A stretch of DNA of 64,000 bases, taken from NCBI GenBank assembly GCA_030374765.1, contig JARGXX010000068.1, positions 1,922,001 through 1,986,000 of the forward strand, in the 5' to 3' direction. The DNA is from Agarophyton chilense. Taxonomy: Eukaryota; Rhodophyta; Florideophyceae; Gracilariales; Gracilariaceae. Below, piece by piece: positions 9,629-18,553 of this stretch (position 1 is the stretch's first letter; each line of letters starts with the position of its first letter). The notes beneath the pieces are model-generated. The model ran no database searches, was not told where the DNA came from, and saw only the letters and a program-made list of their open reading frames with translations. A program made the translations under genes and the position numbers.

Positions 9629-11245
9629 TTAGTTCAATGCCCTTGAGTTTAGCAACCAATTGAAATTCCTAAAACAGAATCTCAATGGAGTCAAGAGAGC
9701 ATGAGCTGTTTGTTTATCAATTGCTGTGGTATAGGTAGTCACCAAAATATCGTTCACAATGATTCTCCCGTCCATAGTCTGCGGGTTATAAAGGCCTTTT
9801 TCGCGCACATGTGAAACATGAGTTACTTCTGCGAGCTGCCGAGAAGCTTTGACAATTGAGTCACCAACCCGTACTTCATGAGCAGGTCTCAGCACCCCGT
9901 TAATTGACAGCACGTGATCTAGAGACAGTAGCAACGGCTTCTTACACATTCGACATTCGATTCGAACGAACTTGAAGACCCCAGTGCGGCGTTTGTGTGT
10001 AAACATGAAGACTTCAGAGAACTCTTGAGGACCGACTCTTACTCGGTCTCCAACTTGCAAATCCATCATTAACCTGTCCCCGCCATTTTCAAGCGCAACG
10101 ACGGCGTTTGCAGGGAAACAAGCCGACCTTGGTTCTATAGTTAGATTGCTATCTACAACTCCGAACGCAGAGTTTATCTCCGCGCTTGGTGGTATGAAGT
10201 CCGATTCATGTTCAACTTCGTTCTCAGCGTTTGACTCAGGTTCTTCATGGTAACTCTTTTCAGGCTCATCAGCGGGGGTTTTAGTGGGGGGCTCGTTATG
10301 TCCGAATATGTTAATACCATCGGATGTGGTCTCAAAAACAGCCCCAGATTCGGACATCCACGATATATAGGAGGATATTCTTGTATATACGCCTGGTCTG
10401 AGAGGAGCAGCACATTCGTACCCAAACGATACAATGCCCACTTGAACCAAAACCAAATTTTTTCCTACTGTGAACAATGGGCCCCCGCTATCACCATAAC
10501 ATGAGTCACATCCACCCCTTTCGTAGCCAGCGCATATATGTGCCGTATCCTCGATGTTGACGTTAAGGTCTTCATACTGATCCTGACACAGTGAAGCAAC
10601 CTGAATCGGTACATCAACTTCACGTAGCACCCCACTGTTGGGAGTGGAAGTTCCATAGGTGTCTCCGTATCCACAGGTTCGAGCGAAGGAAGAAGTTGCG
10701 GGATAAGAAGGGTCTCGATTGATGTAAAAGAACTTCAAGTGCCTCGGGACAGGTTTCTTTAACTTGATCAGCTGCACGTCGTTTTCCTCTGTACCTCGGT
10801 CATTACGTAAGTACCTGGGGTGCGGAATAGCTTTTTCGATTTCGAAGTCAATTCCGTCTAGAATGGACGAGCCGCCAACTCTTAGAAAGACTCGTCGGGG
10901 GTCAATTTCGCAATGCGCAGCCGTTACAGCCCAGTATTTCGAGAGCAAGGAAGCTGAACAGAAAAATCCGAACCCTTCTGACACCAGAGCTGCCATGTAT
11001 AGCTTCATGTGCGGAGCACGATCACCGTTAACGATTCTATCAGGACCTCTTCTTGATTTTGACTGCAATTCTCCGGAGAAAATTGGAAGCACCTTCGGGC
11101 ACATCTCAACACCAGTCTTCGAAGGAGGTCCTGCTTGTGTGGTCTTTTCAGCATCCGAACCGTTGGCATTCAAAATTAGAAGCAGAATGACGATATGAAA
11201 GCCGTACCATTTACAGGACTGGGATTGTTTGGTCGAAAAGGGCAT
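9629..11245 (-). CDS. Secreted trypsin-like serine protease fused to a Hedgehog/intein (Hint) domain
   Basis: 538 residues. An N-terminal signal sequence (core FHIVILLLILNA, about 17-27) is followed by a short pro-region and a trypsin domain starting at R70-IVNG. The catalytic triad is visible: His111 in TAAHC, Asp156 in ENDVQLIKL and Ser253 in GDSGGP. Asp247, six residues before the serine, marks trypsin-like Arg/Lys specificity. An acidic Pro/Glu-rich linker (about 305-365) leads to a Hint domain from Cys376 (SACFPANAVVALENG). It holds a block resembling the Hedgehog TxxH motif (SLDHVLSI, Ser441 and His444) and a final IIVNDILVTTYT strand. In Hedgehog proteins this domain cleaves the chain just before its Cys and attaches a sterol to the released N-terminal part. 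By inference the protease could free or modify itself at Ala375/Cys376. The gene lies 232 bases upstream of the SAL1-like gene on the same strand. Confidence 0.9.
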   Translation of the reverse strand: MPFSTKQSQSCKWYGFHIVILLLILNANGSDAEKTTQAGPPSKTGVEMCPKVLPIFSGELQSKSRRGPDRIVNGDRAPHMKLYMAALVSEGFGFFCSASLLSKYWAVTAAHCEIDPRRVFLRVGGSSILDGIDFEIEKAIPHPRYLRNDRGTEENDVQLIKLKKPVPRHLKFFYINRDPSYPATSSFARTCGYGDTYGTSTPNSGVLREVDVPIQVASLCQDQYEDLNVNIEDTAHICAGYERGGCDSCYGDSGGPLFTVGKNLVLVQVGIVSFGYECAAPLRPGVYTRISSYISWMSESGAVFETTSDGINIFGHNEPPTKTPADEPEKSYHEEPESNAENEVEHESDFIPPSAEINSAFGVVDSNLTIEPRSACFPANAVVALENGGDRLMMDLQVGDRVRVGPQEFSEVFMFTHKRRTGVFKFVRIECRMCKKPLLLSLDHVLSINGVLRPAHEVRVGDSIVKASRQLAEVTHVSHVREKGLYNPQTMDGRIIVNDILVTTYTTAIDKQTAHALLTPLRFCFRNFNWLLNSRALN

Positions 11246-13588
11246 GTTTCTGAACAGTGATTGTGAGCGAGACTGATGAAGTCGTTATCGAGAACAGGTG
11301 TTACCCCACAGTTGTCAGAACGGGAATCTGGATTAGAATAAGCGGTGCTGACCTTGGGATACAATTAACATCCGAAAGATAATATCAACGATGGTATCAT
11401 TGCGCCATTACAAGAATCTCCCACTAACTCCGAACGTTACAACAGAATCACTAGACGTGCTCGTAGGGCATGTCTTGTGATGCTGTTGAAATTGCCGCCA
11501 TTCCACACGCAGAGTAAGGTGCAAGGCATAAGTGGTATTATTCGGTTTTCGTGCGGGCCAGTTATTCGTTGTGTTGTAGGGACCGAAGCAAAGACAGATG
11601 AGGTGTGTGCTAGAGGGGGGAAAGGCATGAGACCATGTTGCAATGAGCCGGGCATATTATGAGTGTAATCCTTATTCCGAGCCTGCAAGAATGTACAGTC
11701 TGTACAATGAAATGGCACTACACTTCAAGAAATGAATCGCTTGAAGGCCCGATAAAAATATTGCTAGTTCAATTCGTTTCATACAAGGATGTCTGACATG
11801 TGAACACCAGTATCCAGGTGAAATATATCATTACGGTTCGCAGAGACGTTTCTGAAGGAGCTCAACTTTTTGCGATTGTGTCAAACCTTGACCTCGACTT
11901 GCGTTGCCTCATTCTATGAATCGAAATACGAGTGAGATTTCTTCTGCAATAACAAACCGCACACCGCAAGGCTTTCCTGATGGCTCGATAACAATATCGT
12001 TATCGTTTGTGATTTCATCTGAAGGTTTCCACTTCATAATTACCTTTTTCTCGTGACTTGTGCCCACGATGAGATAACTCTGAGCTTTCTGACGAAGAAG
12101 CAAAGTCTCATTGGGAGTAGCAAATGAAGGACCACGGCTTCATCATGATAGACAGAGTCTGGTATTCCGTTTTTGCTTGGGACTATTCGAGTTTGAAAGG
12201 TCTTCGAACTTGTGGTCCGAGCAGTGCAATCAGTTCTTGCTTGATACAAAGTAACGACAGAGACGTGAGCTTTCTTTTCGTAGTAAAACGCTGTGGCTGT
12301 CGATGTTGCTTCACAACAAGAAGCTGGACACTTGGCGATCGAAAGCCGACTGCACAGCGCCACCAAAGAGGGCACGTTGAACAAAGTGCACAAGAATGTA
12401 TGTGAAGATGCTGCACGAGCACGTGTGTCATAAATAGAGTGGTCTAATTTCGCCAACGTCTTGCAACAGCTCACGAGCGCGGCCTGGACAAGCGCAAGCA
12501 TGGGAATCATCGACTGATACTGAATGGCGAGGGTGGATGATTTGCACGAAACACTGAGTGGGATTCAAAGCCTCATTGGGCCATTGGGATGTTGGAGCGA
12601 GGCGGTGATTGCTGCAATTCAGAGACTAGTAGGATTTGACACCAAACTGTTTTGCAATCAGACAACAAAAACACTTGCTGGTCAAATTCAGCGTTCTGTA
12701 GTAGAACATTACGTTGGGGGTGCTACGAAGGGGAAATTAAACAAATTCATGAATGGACAATGGCATCGACACAGCACTCAAAAAAGCTGTACACCGTGGA
12801 GTGAAAAAGGGGGGATTATTTTGCCTCACAACGAAAGCAAAGCCCAGAAGAAAAGACAGAGCACAAGAGCGTAGGCACCTGTCTCTGATGACCTGTCATA
12901 TTCTAAACTCTTATGCTGCCACACAAGAAGAGATGGACTTCTCTTCCGGTATGACAGATGAGCAATTGTCGAGTGCTCTCCAGTGTTTCTGTGAGCTTAT
13001 CGAAACCCAAACCCATTTGCGGCTTGCGCGGCTCACGTTCAGTGCAACAGAGCCAAGATGTCTTGGGTCAAACTTGAGCATCAATGGAACGCCGAAGGAC
13101 GTGTGATTTGATATCATCATGTGCACAACAGGACGACGATTGTATGACGGCTTCACATGGCTGTGTCAACGTTTAAAAACGTTGCCCCCACTTCGAAGAA
13201 ACGCGCTGTCGCACGATTTTCGTCAATGACGCAAAAAGTACTCCACAAGGCGTGCCTTTTACCAGCGAGTTGGACAATTCAATTTCATACGCGCTGGCTT
13301 GCCGTGGGGCTTTAACAAACGTATCAGCTCTGCTTGGGCCCGGTCCATGGTGACCCACAGGGTACAAGACGATGGCAACGTCGACAGCGCCCAACCGCAA
13401 CAATTACATGTCGCCCTTCTTAATTCACCGTGAATCGCTTCACATTCCCAAGCGTCAAACGCGTCTTGGGCCCGCTCGTGAATCTTCCGCCAGGAAGTCG
13501 GCAACTCCATCTGCAGGTGAAAGGTTTGCTCACCGGCGTCGCTCTTGAGTTGCGTGAAACAACACCGTATGCGTCATGGACACGCCTC
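11246..13588. other. Spacer with no confident gene
   Basis: About 2.3 kb between divergent genes. Several open frames (for example minus-strand 12040-12510 and 11909-12103, and plus-strand 12524-12874 and 12753-13106) overlap in different frames and none carries a motif I know. A short inverted repeat with 8-base arms (caacgttt/aaacgttg) sits at 13167-13184. The region may hold a spliced or decayed gene; I cannot resolve it. Confidence 0.4.
12524..12874 (+). CDS. Hypothetical ORF, unknown
   Basis: A 116-codon ATG frame. The first 90 residues have a normal protein-like make-up (for example GPLGCWSEAVIAAIQRLVGF), then it turns basic. No family is recognised. A second plus-strand frame (12753-13106, 117 codons) overlaps its end in another register, so one of them could be a chance frame or the two could be parts of a frameshifted or spliced gene. 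Confidence 0.2.
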   Translation: MARVDDLHETLSGIQSLIGPLGCWSEAVIAAIQRLVGFDTKLFCNQTTKTLAGQIQRSVVEHYVGGATKGKLNKFMNGQWHRHSTQKSCTPWSEKGGIILPHNESKAQKKRQSTRA

Positions 13589-15292
13589 ATGTCGCCCATG
13601 TTCATGGCTCCAAGCTCCTCCCTGCTACGCTTCCAGACTGACACCCCCATTGAAATGGCATCACTTGTTGCCAGCCTTGTCCTTGTAAATCTCCTGCTCA
13701 TAGTCCAACGCGCCACATGCAGCACCGTCGACAACACACAGCCCGAATCTATCGCTCATCCCGATCCAAACGCATTCGCAACTTTATTATGCGACCCTGA
13801 GACGCTTCCAGCCGTCGAGGCGCTCGCACACTCGATTCGACTCGCCAATCACGAAGAGCCGTTTCTCATCATTGTGCCGTCTTCTGTGCCGGACTTTGTC
13901 ATCGGTCGCATCAATGACTTGCCGAATACCCATGCGTTTGAGGCAGATTCTTTGCCGTACCCATTCAATTCTACCGCTGATCGAATGAACATACACAAAC
14001 CATGCCGCTTTCTCAAACTGCAACTGTGGGGACTCACCAGATGGACAAAGATTCTGTTCTTGGACGCCGATACAATTGTGCGCCAAAACGTTGCGGAACT
14101 GTTTGATGCGCCAGGGTTCAGTGCCGTCAAGGACCCTGTCGGCATGAACTACAACACCGGCGTCATCGTAATTGAACCATCGTCTTATGTGTACTCGCTA
14201 ATCATCAACAACTACGTACACGCAGGGAGCTACAACGTTGGCGATCAAGGTGCACTGAACGCTCTCATCGATTTTGACGCTTGGAATGCACTGCCAATGA
14301 GATACAACACGTTCCACACAGCGCCGAAGCAGTCGTTTGAGAAGGCAAAGATTGTGCATTACTCCGGAGACGCAAAACCATGGAACTTTTGGAAGGCAAG
14401 AGGACATGGCAGAATTCCAGTTCGTGCGTTTGTGGAATGGTGTAACATGGCAGAAAACACACCCACTGCAGCGTGCCACATGCGCGGTAAGATCGACCAT
14501 CGAGAGAAAGACTCTGCTCTGATGAAACGCTACAGGGATTCTGTGGAGGACAAGTACATGAGCGTGCTTCTTTCCACGTTCAATCGCGATTCGTGGAGAG
14601 ATTTGGCTGTGTTCTACGGGGAGCTGGACTTTGTGAAGGAAGTGTGGGTGGTTTGGCAGAACATGAACAAGACGAGAGAGGCTGCCCCTCACGACAAGGT
14701 AAAGTTTGTGTACCCGGACTCTGACTCGCTCAATAACCGGTATCTTGCGGCGGATGTATCGGAAGACTGCGTGTACATATGTGACGATGACATCTTTGTG
14801 CCGGCACACAGCCTGCGGTCCGGGTTTGAGGTGTGGAAGCAGAATGCGGCGCGACTGGTGGGGTTTTATCCGCGCATGTGGTACCCAGTACCCGGATCTT
14901 ACACGGTGAACATTGCCTCTGGGTATAACATCGTGCTGACAAAGGGCATGTTTGCTCATCGGTCGTTCTTGACGGCGTATTCGTTGTTCTTGCCGAAACG
15001 TCTGACGCGAGTGGTTGACGAGGTGATGAATTGTGAAGATATTCTGCTGAATATGTTGGCGGTGGGCATGACTGGGTTGCCTCCATTGGCTGTGATGTCG
15101 AACGAAACAATTCGTGATATCGGTAAAGATAAAGGCATTTCGGGGCCGAAGGGCTCTGGTCATCTGCACACTCGAGACCATTGTGTGCAGAGATTTATGC
15201 GACTCGGGATGGACCAAACGACACTTGCCAGTCGTGGAAGCATTCTACCGCTGGCGAGAAGGAATCATGTGATTGGGGCGGGTGACGATTAA
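13589..15292 (+). CDS. Two-domain glycosyltransferase: GT8 (glycogenin-like) plus GT64 (exostosin-like)
   Basis: 567 residues from the ATG at 13589; an alternative ATG at 13655 gives 545. A hydrophobic stretch (MASLVASLVLVNLLLIVQ, residues 23-40) fits a signal anchor or signal peptide. Residues about 60-290 form a GT8 domain with the DxD metal motif in KILFLDAD (159-161), NTGVIVIEPS and HYSGDAKPW. Residues about 322-545 form a GT64 domain: STFNRDS, the VWVVWQNMN strand, SLNNRY (380-385), ICDDDIFVP with DDD at 399-401, VGFYPRMW and the NCEDILLNML block. GT64 enzymes add GlcNAc or related sugars in glycan or glycolipid synthesis, and GT8 members transfer Glc, Gal, Xyl or GlcA. Both active-site motifs look intact, so it may be bifunctional and act in the Golgi lumen (inference). 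Confidence 0.9.
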   Translation: MSPMFMAPSSSLLRFQTDTPIEMASLVASLVLVNLLLIVQRATCSTVDNTQPESIAHPDPNAFATLLCDPETLPAVEALAHSIRLANHEEPFLIIVPSSVPDFVIGRINDLPNTHAFEADSLPYPFNSTADRMNIHKPCRFLKLQLWGLTRWTKILFLDADTIVRQNVAELFDAPGFSAVKDPVGMNYNTGVIVIEPSSYVYSLIINNYVHAGSYNVGDQGALNALIDFDAWNALPMRYNTFHTAPKQSFEKAKIVHYSGDAKPWNFWKARGHGRIPVRAFVEWCNMAENTPTAACHMRGKIDHREKDSALMKRYRDSVEDKYMSVLLSTFNRDSWRDLAVFYGELDFVKEVWVVWQNMNKTREAAPHDKVKFVYPDSDSLNNRYLAADVSEDCVYICDDDIFVPAHSLRSGFEVWKQNAARLVGFYPRMWYPVPGSYTVNIASGYNIVLTKGMFAHRSFLTAYSLFLPKRLTRVVDEVMNCEDILLNMLAVGMTGLPPLAVMSNETIRDIGKDKGISGPKGSGHLHTRDHCVQRFMRLGMDQTTLASRGSILPLARRNHVIGAGDD

Positions 15293-15493
15293 GGCAGGCA
15301 GAGGGCAATACAAGCTAATAGGAGGGTGATGGAGCAAGCGGACGAGAGGGGGGTGTCTTTTTTTTTTTTTGTTTGGTTTTCTTGTTATGTTTTTGTATAT
15401 TTGACGAAAGGCAGAATATGTGTGTTAGGTTGTGCGTTGCGGTATGAAATGGTGGTGACGACGACGACGAGGGAGGCGGCGGGTGGCAGCCGA

Positions 15494-15891
15494 TTAACCA
15501 CCGTGCAGGGTAGAAATAAAGGAGATTTGATCTCCGTCTTTGAGAATGTATCGATGAGAGTCCAACAACTCCCAGTCGACGTCGTTGACCAAGACGAGAA
15601 TGCCAGGGCGCAATGAACCCTGACTGATAAACATGTGGTGACGGTCGCGAATCAAATCGGTGCGGATGTATTCGATGAGATCGCGAATGGTGCGAACGGA
15701 CGGTTTGGCAACTTTGACATGCAGGTGCTTGTTTTCGGCGAAGAGCGACTCGAGACCACCCCTACGACACGCATCGCAACCACATGAAGCCGCACGGCAG
15801 TTTTAGTAGACCAGCCAACGTAAACGCACACGCAGATTGCAACGAGCGAGAGACGACAAACGTACCCGAATTGCAGTTGAAGCGACGTCAT
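15494..15891 (-). CDS. URM1: Ubiquitin-related modifier 1, two exons
   Basis: The gene is split. Exon 1 is 15891-15866 (26 nt) and exon 2 is 15761-15494 (268 nt), with a 104-nt GT-AG intron (15865-15762, GTACGT...GTCGTAG). Joining them gives 97 residues with the URM1 N-terminal FGGG segment created exactly at the splice. The body carries SLRPGILVLVNDVDWELLD, and the protein ends ISTLHGG. The length and C-terminal Gly-Gly match the family (human about 101 residues). URM1 is a sulfur carrier activated at its C-terminus by Uba4/MOCS3 for thiolation of U34 in tRNAs, and it can also be conjugated to proteins. Exon 1 alone reads into a stop in the intron. The gene converges on the GT8-GT64 gene with 201 bases between stops. 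Confidence 0.95.
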
Positions 15892-16102
15892 AACCTCAGT
15901 ACACGGTCAGCGAGAAGCAATGCGTGCGTTCTCGGTCGAAACGCACCAATGCCTGTCGCAAACAAAACAAACCGACGTCGCCCGCCCGGCCCCCACTATC
16001 ATGGACCAAGCGGGTGGCGCTTGTGCGCGCGACGGTAAAAGACGGGGAGTGATGATAATGGTTAAAATGCGCGCGCGCTTCAAAACCAACAAAATCAGTA
16101 GT

Positions 16103-16134
<32 letters not shown>
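16103..16134. repeat. Poly-G run of 32 bases
   Basis: An uninterrupted run of 32 G on the plus strand. It could form G-quadruplex structures and may be partly a sequencing or assembly artefact, since long G homopolymers are hard to read. It lies about 210 bases upstream of the URM1 start. Confidence 0.9.
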
Positions 16135-16194
16135 CGCATTATACGCGTGTCGAAGCCCTGTCGCTGACACGATTGCAGCGAGACGCGCGCCTAA

Positions 16195-16450
16195 CGAGCC
16201 ATGTGCCGCGCACGTGTGGTCGCACGTGTTGTCCCGCCCCGCCCGCCCCCCCCCATCACACACGCCCCAAAGGCGCCCGCTGCCAGTCCCCCACCCACCG
16301 AGCCATGTGCCGCGCACGTGTGGTCGCACGTGTTGCCCCGCCCCGCCCGCCCCCCCCCCCATCACACACGCCCCAAAGGCGCCCGCTGCCAGCCGCCCAC
16401 CCACCGAGCCATGTGCCGCGCACGTGTTGCCCTGCCCCGCCCCAAAGGCT
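16195..16450. repeat. Tandem repeat, unit about 104-106 bp, 2.4 copies
   Basis: Each copy starts cgagccatgtgccgcgcacg, at 16195, 16299 and 16405. Each continues with a C-rich stretch and the block cacacgccccaaaggcgccc. The third copy is cut short: it joins directly to a late part of the unit near 16435 and ends around 16450. Frames read through it in several registers and none is likely coding. Confidence 0.85.
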
Positions 16451-16945
16451 CCCTCCACTGGCTGCCGTCGGCCAACGGCTGTCAAACGAAGCGCGCGCAC
16501 GAGAGTGCCACTGCGCTCTCGCAACGTTTTGTACGCAAAATTGGAGCGTATGCTTTTAATGCATTTTTGTTTTTGTAGTGTGTCATCATTTCATTGAAAA
16601 ATAGTGACCAAATATACAGACGTGTGTGTGCCGCGTGGCGACCGCAGCCCACAAGCGGGTGTGCGTCGTTGTGCACACGCGCGTCGGTTTAAAAGGCGAC
16701 GCTGTTGTGCGCGCCGCTCTTTTCGTGTCTCTCTGCAACTCGGTTTCTTTCGCCGCACTCACTCACACACGCTTTTTCACTGTGTTGCTTTGTTCGAGTT
16801 TTTTTCTTTTTTTGACTTTTACCTTTGTCGCTTCTTGCTCTTCATACTCTTTCTTTCTCTATCGTTCTCTATCGTTCTCCTTTCCGCCGTCGTTGACTTT
16901 TGTTTGTTATTCGCCGCTTGTCTTCGTGGTCAATGTCATACCAAC

Positions 16946-17344
16946 ATGTGCGCACACCATACAAACCTACCGCCGCCCATCCCGAGCGCATGTGTTGCCA
17001 TCGCACCAGTTGTGTCAGAAAACGGCACGCCCCATGGATGCCCGCCATCACATAGTGCGAAAGCGTCGTCGCCCACACTGTCTTCCCTCAGCATTCCGTC
17101 TTGCACGCGCACCGCCCTGCCAACCAAGCTAGGCGCCTTCAAGTCAATTGTTAAACCGCCGCCGCAGTCGCGCTCCCCCACGCGTCTGGCTCTCACGCCG
17201 GACATTTGGGAAGCGCTGAGCGCCATTGATGACGAATCGGACTGCGAACTGCTCCTCGATCACTCGCCGCCCGACGTCGGGCTCGTATCATGGACTACAA
17301 TGGAAACGCTCATGAATAGCTTCGAGTACGGCGCGCGTCGCTGA
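16946..17344 (+). CDS. Hypothetical small protein
   Basis: 132 residues from the ATG at 16946. The upstream frame is a hydrophobic translation of a pyrimidine-rich leader and is not taken as coding. The N-terminal half is Pro/Ser/Cys-rich; the C-terminal part, SRSPTRLALTPDIWEALSAI followed by DDESDCELLLDH, is acidic and looks like a conserved short segment. No family is recognised. A TATA-like element at about 16686 and the clear drop in complexity after the stop support a real gene. It may be a regulatory protein, but that is a guess. Confidence 0.45.
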   Translation: MCAHHTNLPPPIPSACVAIAPVVSENGTPHGCPPSHSAKASSPTLSSLSIPSCTRTALPTKLGAFKSIVKPPPQSRSPTRLALTPDIWEALSAIDDESDCELLLDHSPPDVGLVSWTTMETLMNSFEYGARR

Positions 17345-17390
17345 TGCGCATGTGTACGCCAAGACTGTGTTTGCGTGCCAATCACACGAG

Positions 17391-17423
<33 letters not shown>

Positions 17424-18553
17424 TTGAGGTGACATCTCAAAAAGAAGCGTGGCCACATTTTGCCCCGTTTTGTAAAAATACCCTTATGCATGTCGCTTAC
17501 ACACGTACGTTCCCCTATCTATGCACACATCACCCCTTCCCCCCCATCCCCCAAGCGTTCCAATCAGCAGACCACCGTTCCTGTGCTCCGTCGCATTCAA
17601 CTTCCGTGCCAATGCTGTCTACTTTACTGTCTGCGCGCGCGTGAAAACGCGTCCCATCTTTTCAGTCGCCACAGTCTTCAGTCATGTGTGTCAAACCGTC
17701 CATGAACCGCGTCGCGAGCCGCGGCACGCAAGAATCTCCAAACAGCGCGCCACCGCGCAGCACACAAAAAAGCAACCTCCACGTCCGCTTCCACGTTCCA
17801 ACCATCGCCAACACACACGCGCCCTTCCCGTCTTCCACCCCCCACCGTCCCTTTCAACGCTCCATGCAAATAAACACACACACACACCTCACTCACTCAC
17901 TCACCACCGACTTTGAGCACGCACTTAGGGCTACCTTCTTGTGAGTCCACAAAACACGCGTGCCACGCGCATGCGCATTGTGGCGTAGCTTGTTCCGCGT
18001 GGAATCTCGCCGGTTGCGCGCCCCGCGGGCGAATGCACATTAGGCGTGCATCGTGCCGCGTGCCGCGTGCGTGTGCGCTGGGCATGTCTGTTCCACACGT
18101 GCACACTGCACACGTCCTTTCGTTTGCCACGTGGACAGATGATTTGGTGTGCGACGTGGACACGTGCGCTGGCTGTGGGAAACACGCCACAGTGCAACCA
18201 AATAACACTTACCGCGCAACACGTCTGTGCGAGTAAATATAAATTTATATCTCAAGTAGTTGCAAGTCAATTTTGTTAGTTGCGCACAAAATGTTGCCAG
18301 ATGGGTCGTCTTCATCCAATGCCAAAAAGGCTGCCTTACTATACACGCTGCAATCTCATGCCGCTCTCAACATAAAATAAATATATAAGTGTACAAACAT
18401 AAAAAAAACAACGTGCTACCCGGACAGAGCTGCCTTGAGCCGTTGTGTTGTGCCCAGATGCCATCCACTCGACGCATTCAACGGTTAATGAGTCAACATT
18501 GCCCACGTACACGAATTTGCATAGCTTTCCGTTGCACATTCCGAACAGCAGCG
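17345..18553. other. Low-complexity convergent spacer
   Basis: About 1.2 kb. It holds a (CT)n run at 17391-17417, a CA-rich run near 17872-17887 and several short overlapping open frames of biased composition. One ATG frame (17684-17944, 86 codons) is possible but has no motif. No gene is called. Confidence 0.5.
17391..17417. repeat. (CT)n microsatellite
   Basis: About 13 CT units in a row just after the stop of the small ORF at 16946-17344. Confidence 0.9.

Larger units (their letters stand above)
15892..16945. other. Repeat-rich spacer upstream of URM1
   Basis: About 1 kb between divergent genes. It contains the 32-base G run and the 104-106-bp tandem repeat described separately. A TATA-like tttaaaag at about 16686-16693 precedes a pyrimidine-rich leader that runs to the ATG at 16946. 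Confidence 0.6.

Noticed and set aside
9393-9659. 88-codon minus-strand ORF between the SAL1-like and trypsin-Hint genes
   Set aside because: It overlaps both neighbours at its ends, has no motif and looks like a chance frame across the spacer.
14198-15217. 339-codon minus-strand ORF opposite the GT8-GT64 gene
   Set aside because: His/Arg-rich translation with no domain; it is the complement of the conserved GT64 coding sequence.
15920-16597. ORFs with poly-Gly or poly-Pro across the G run
   Set aside because: They are created by the 32-G tract and the C-rich tandem repeat and show no other coding signal.
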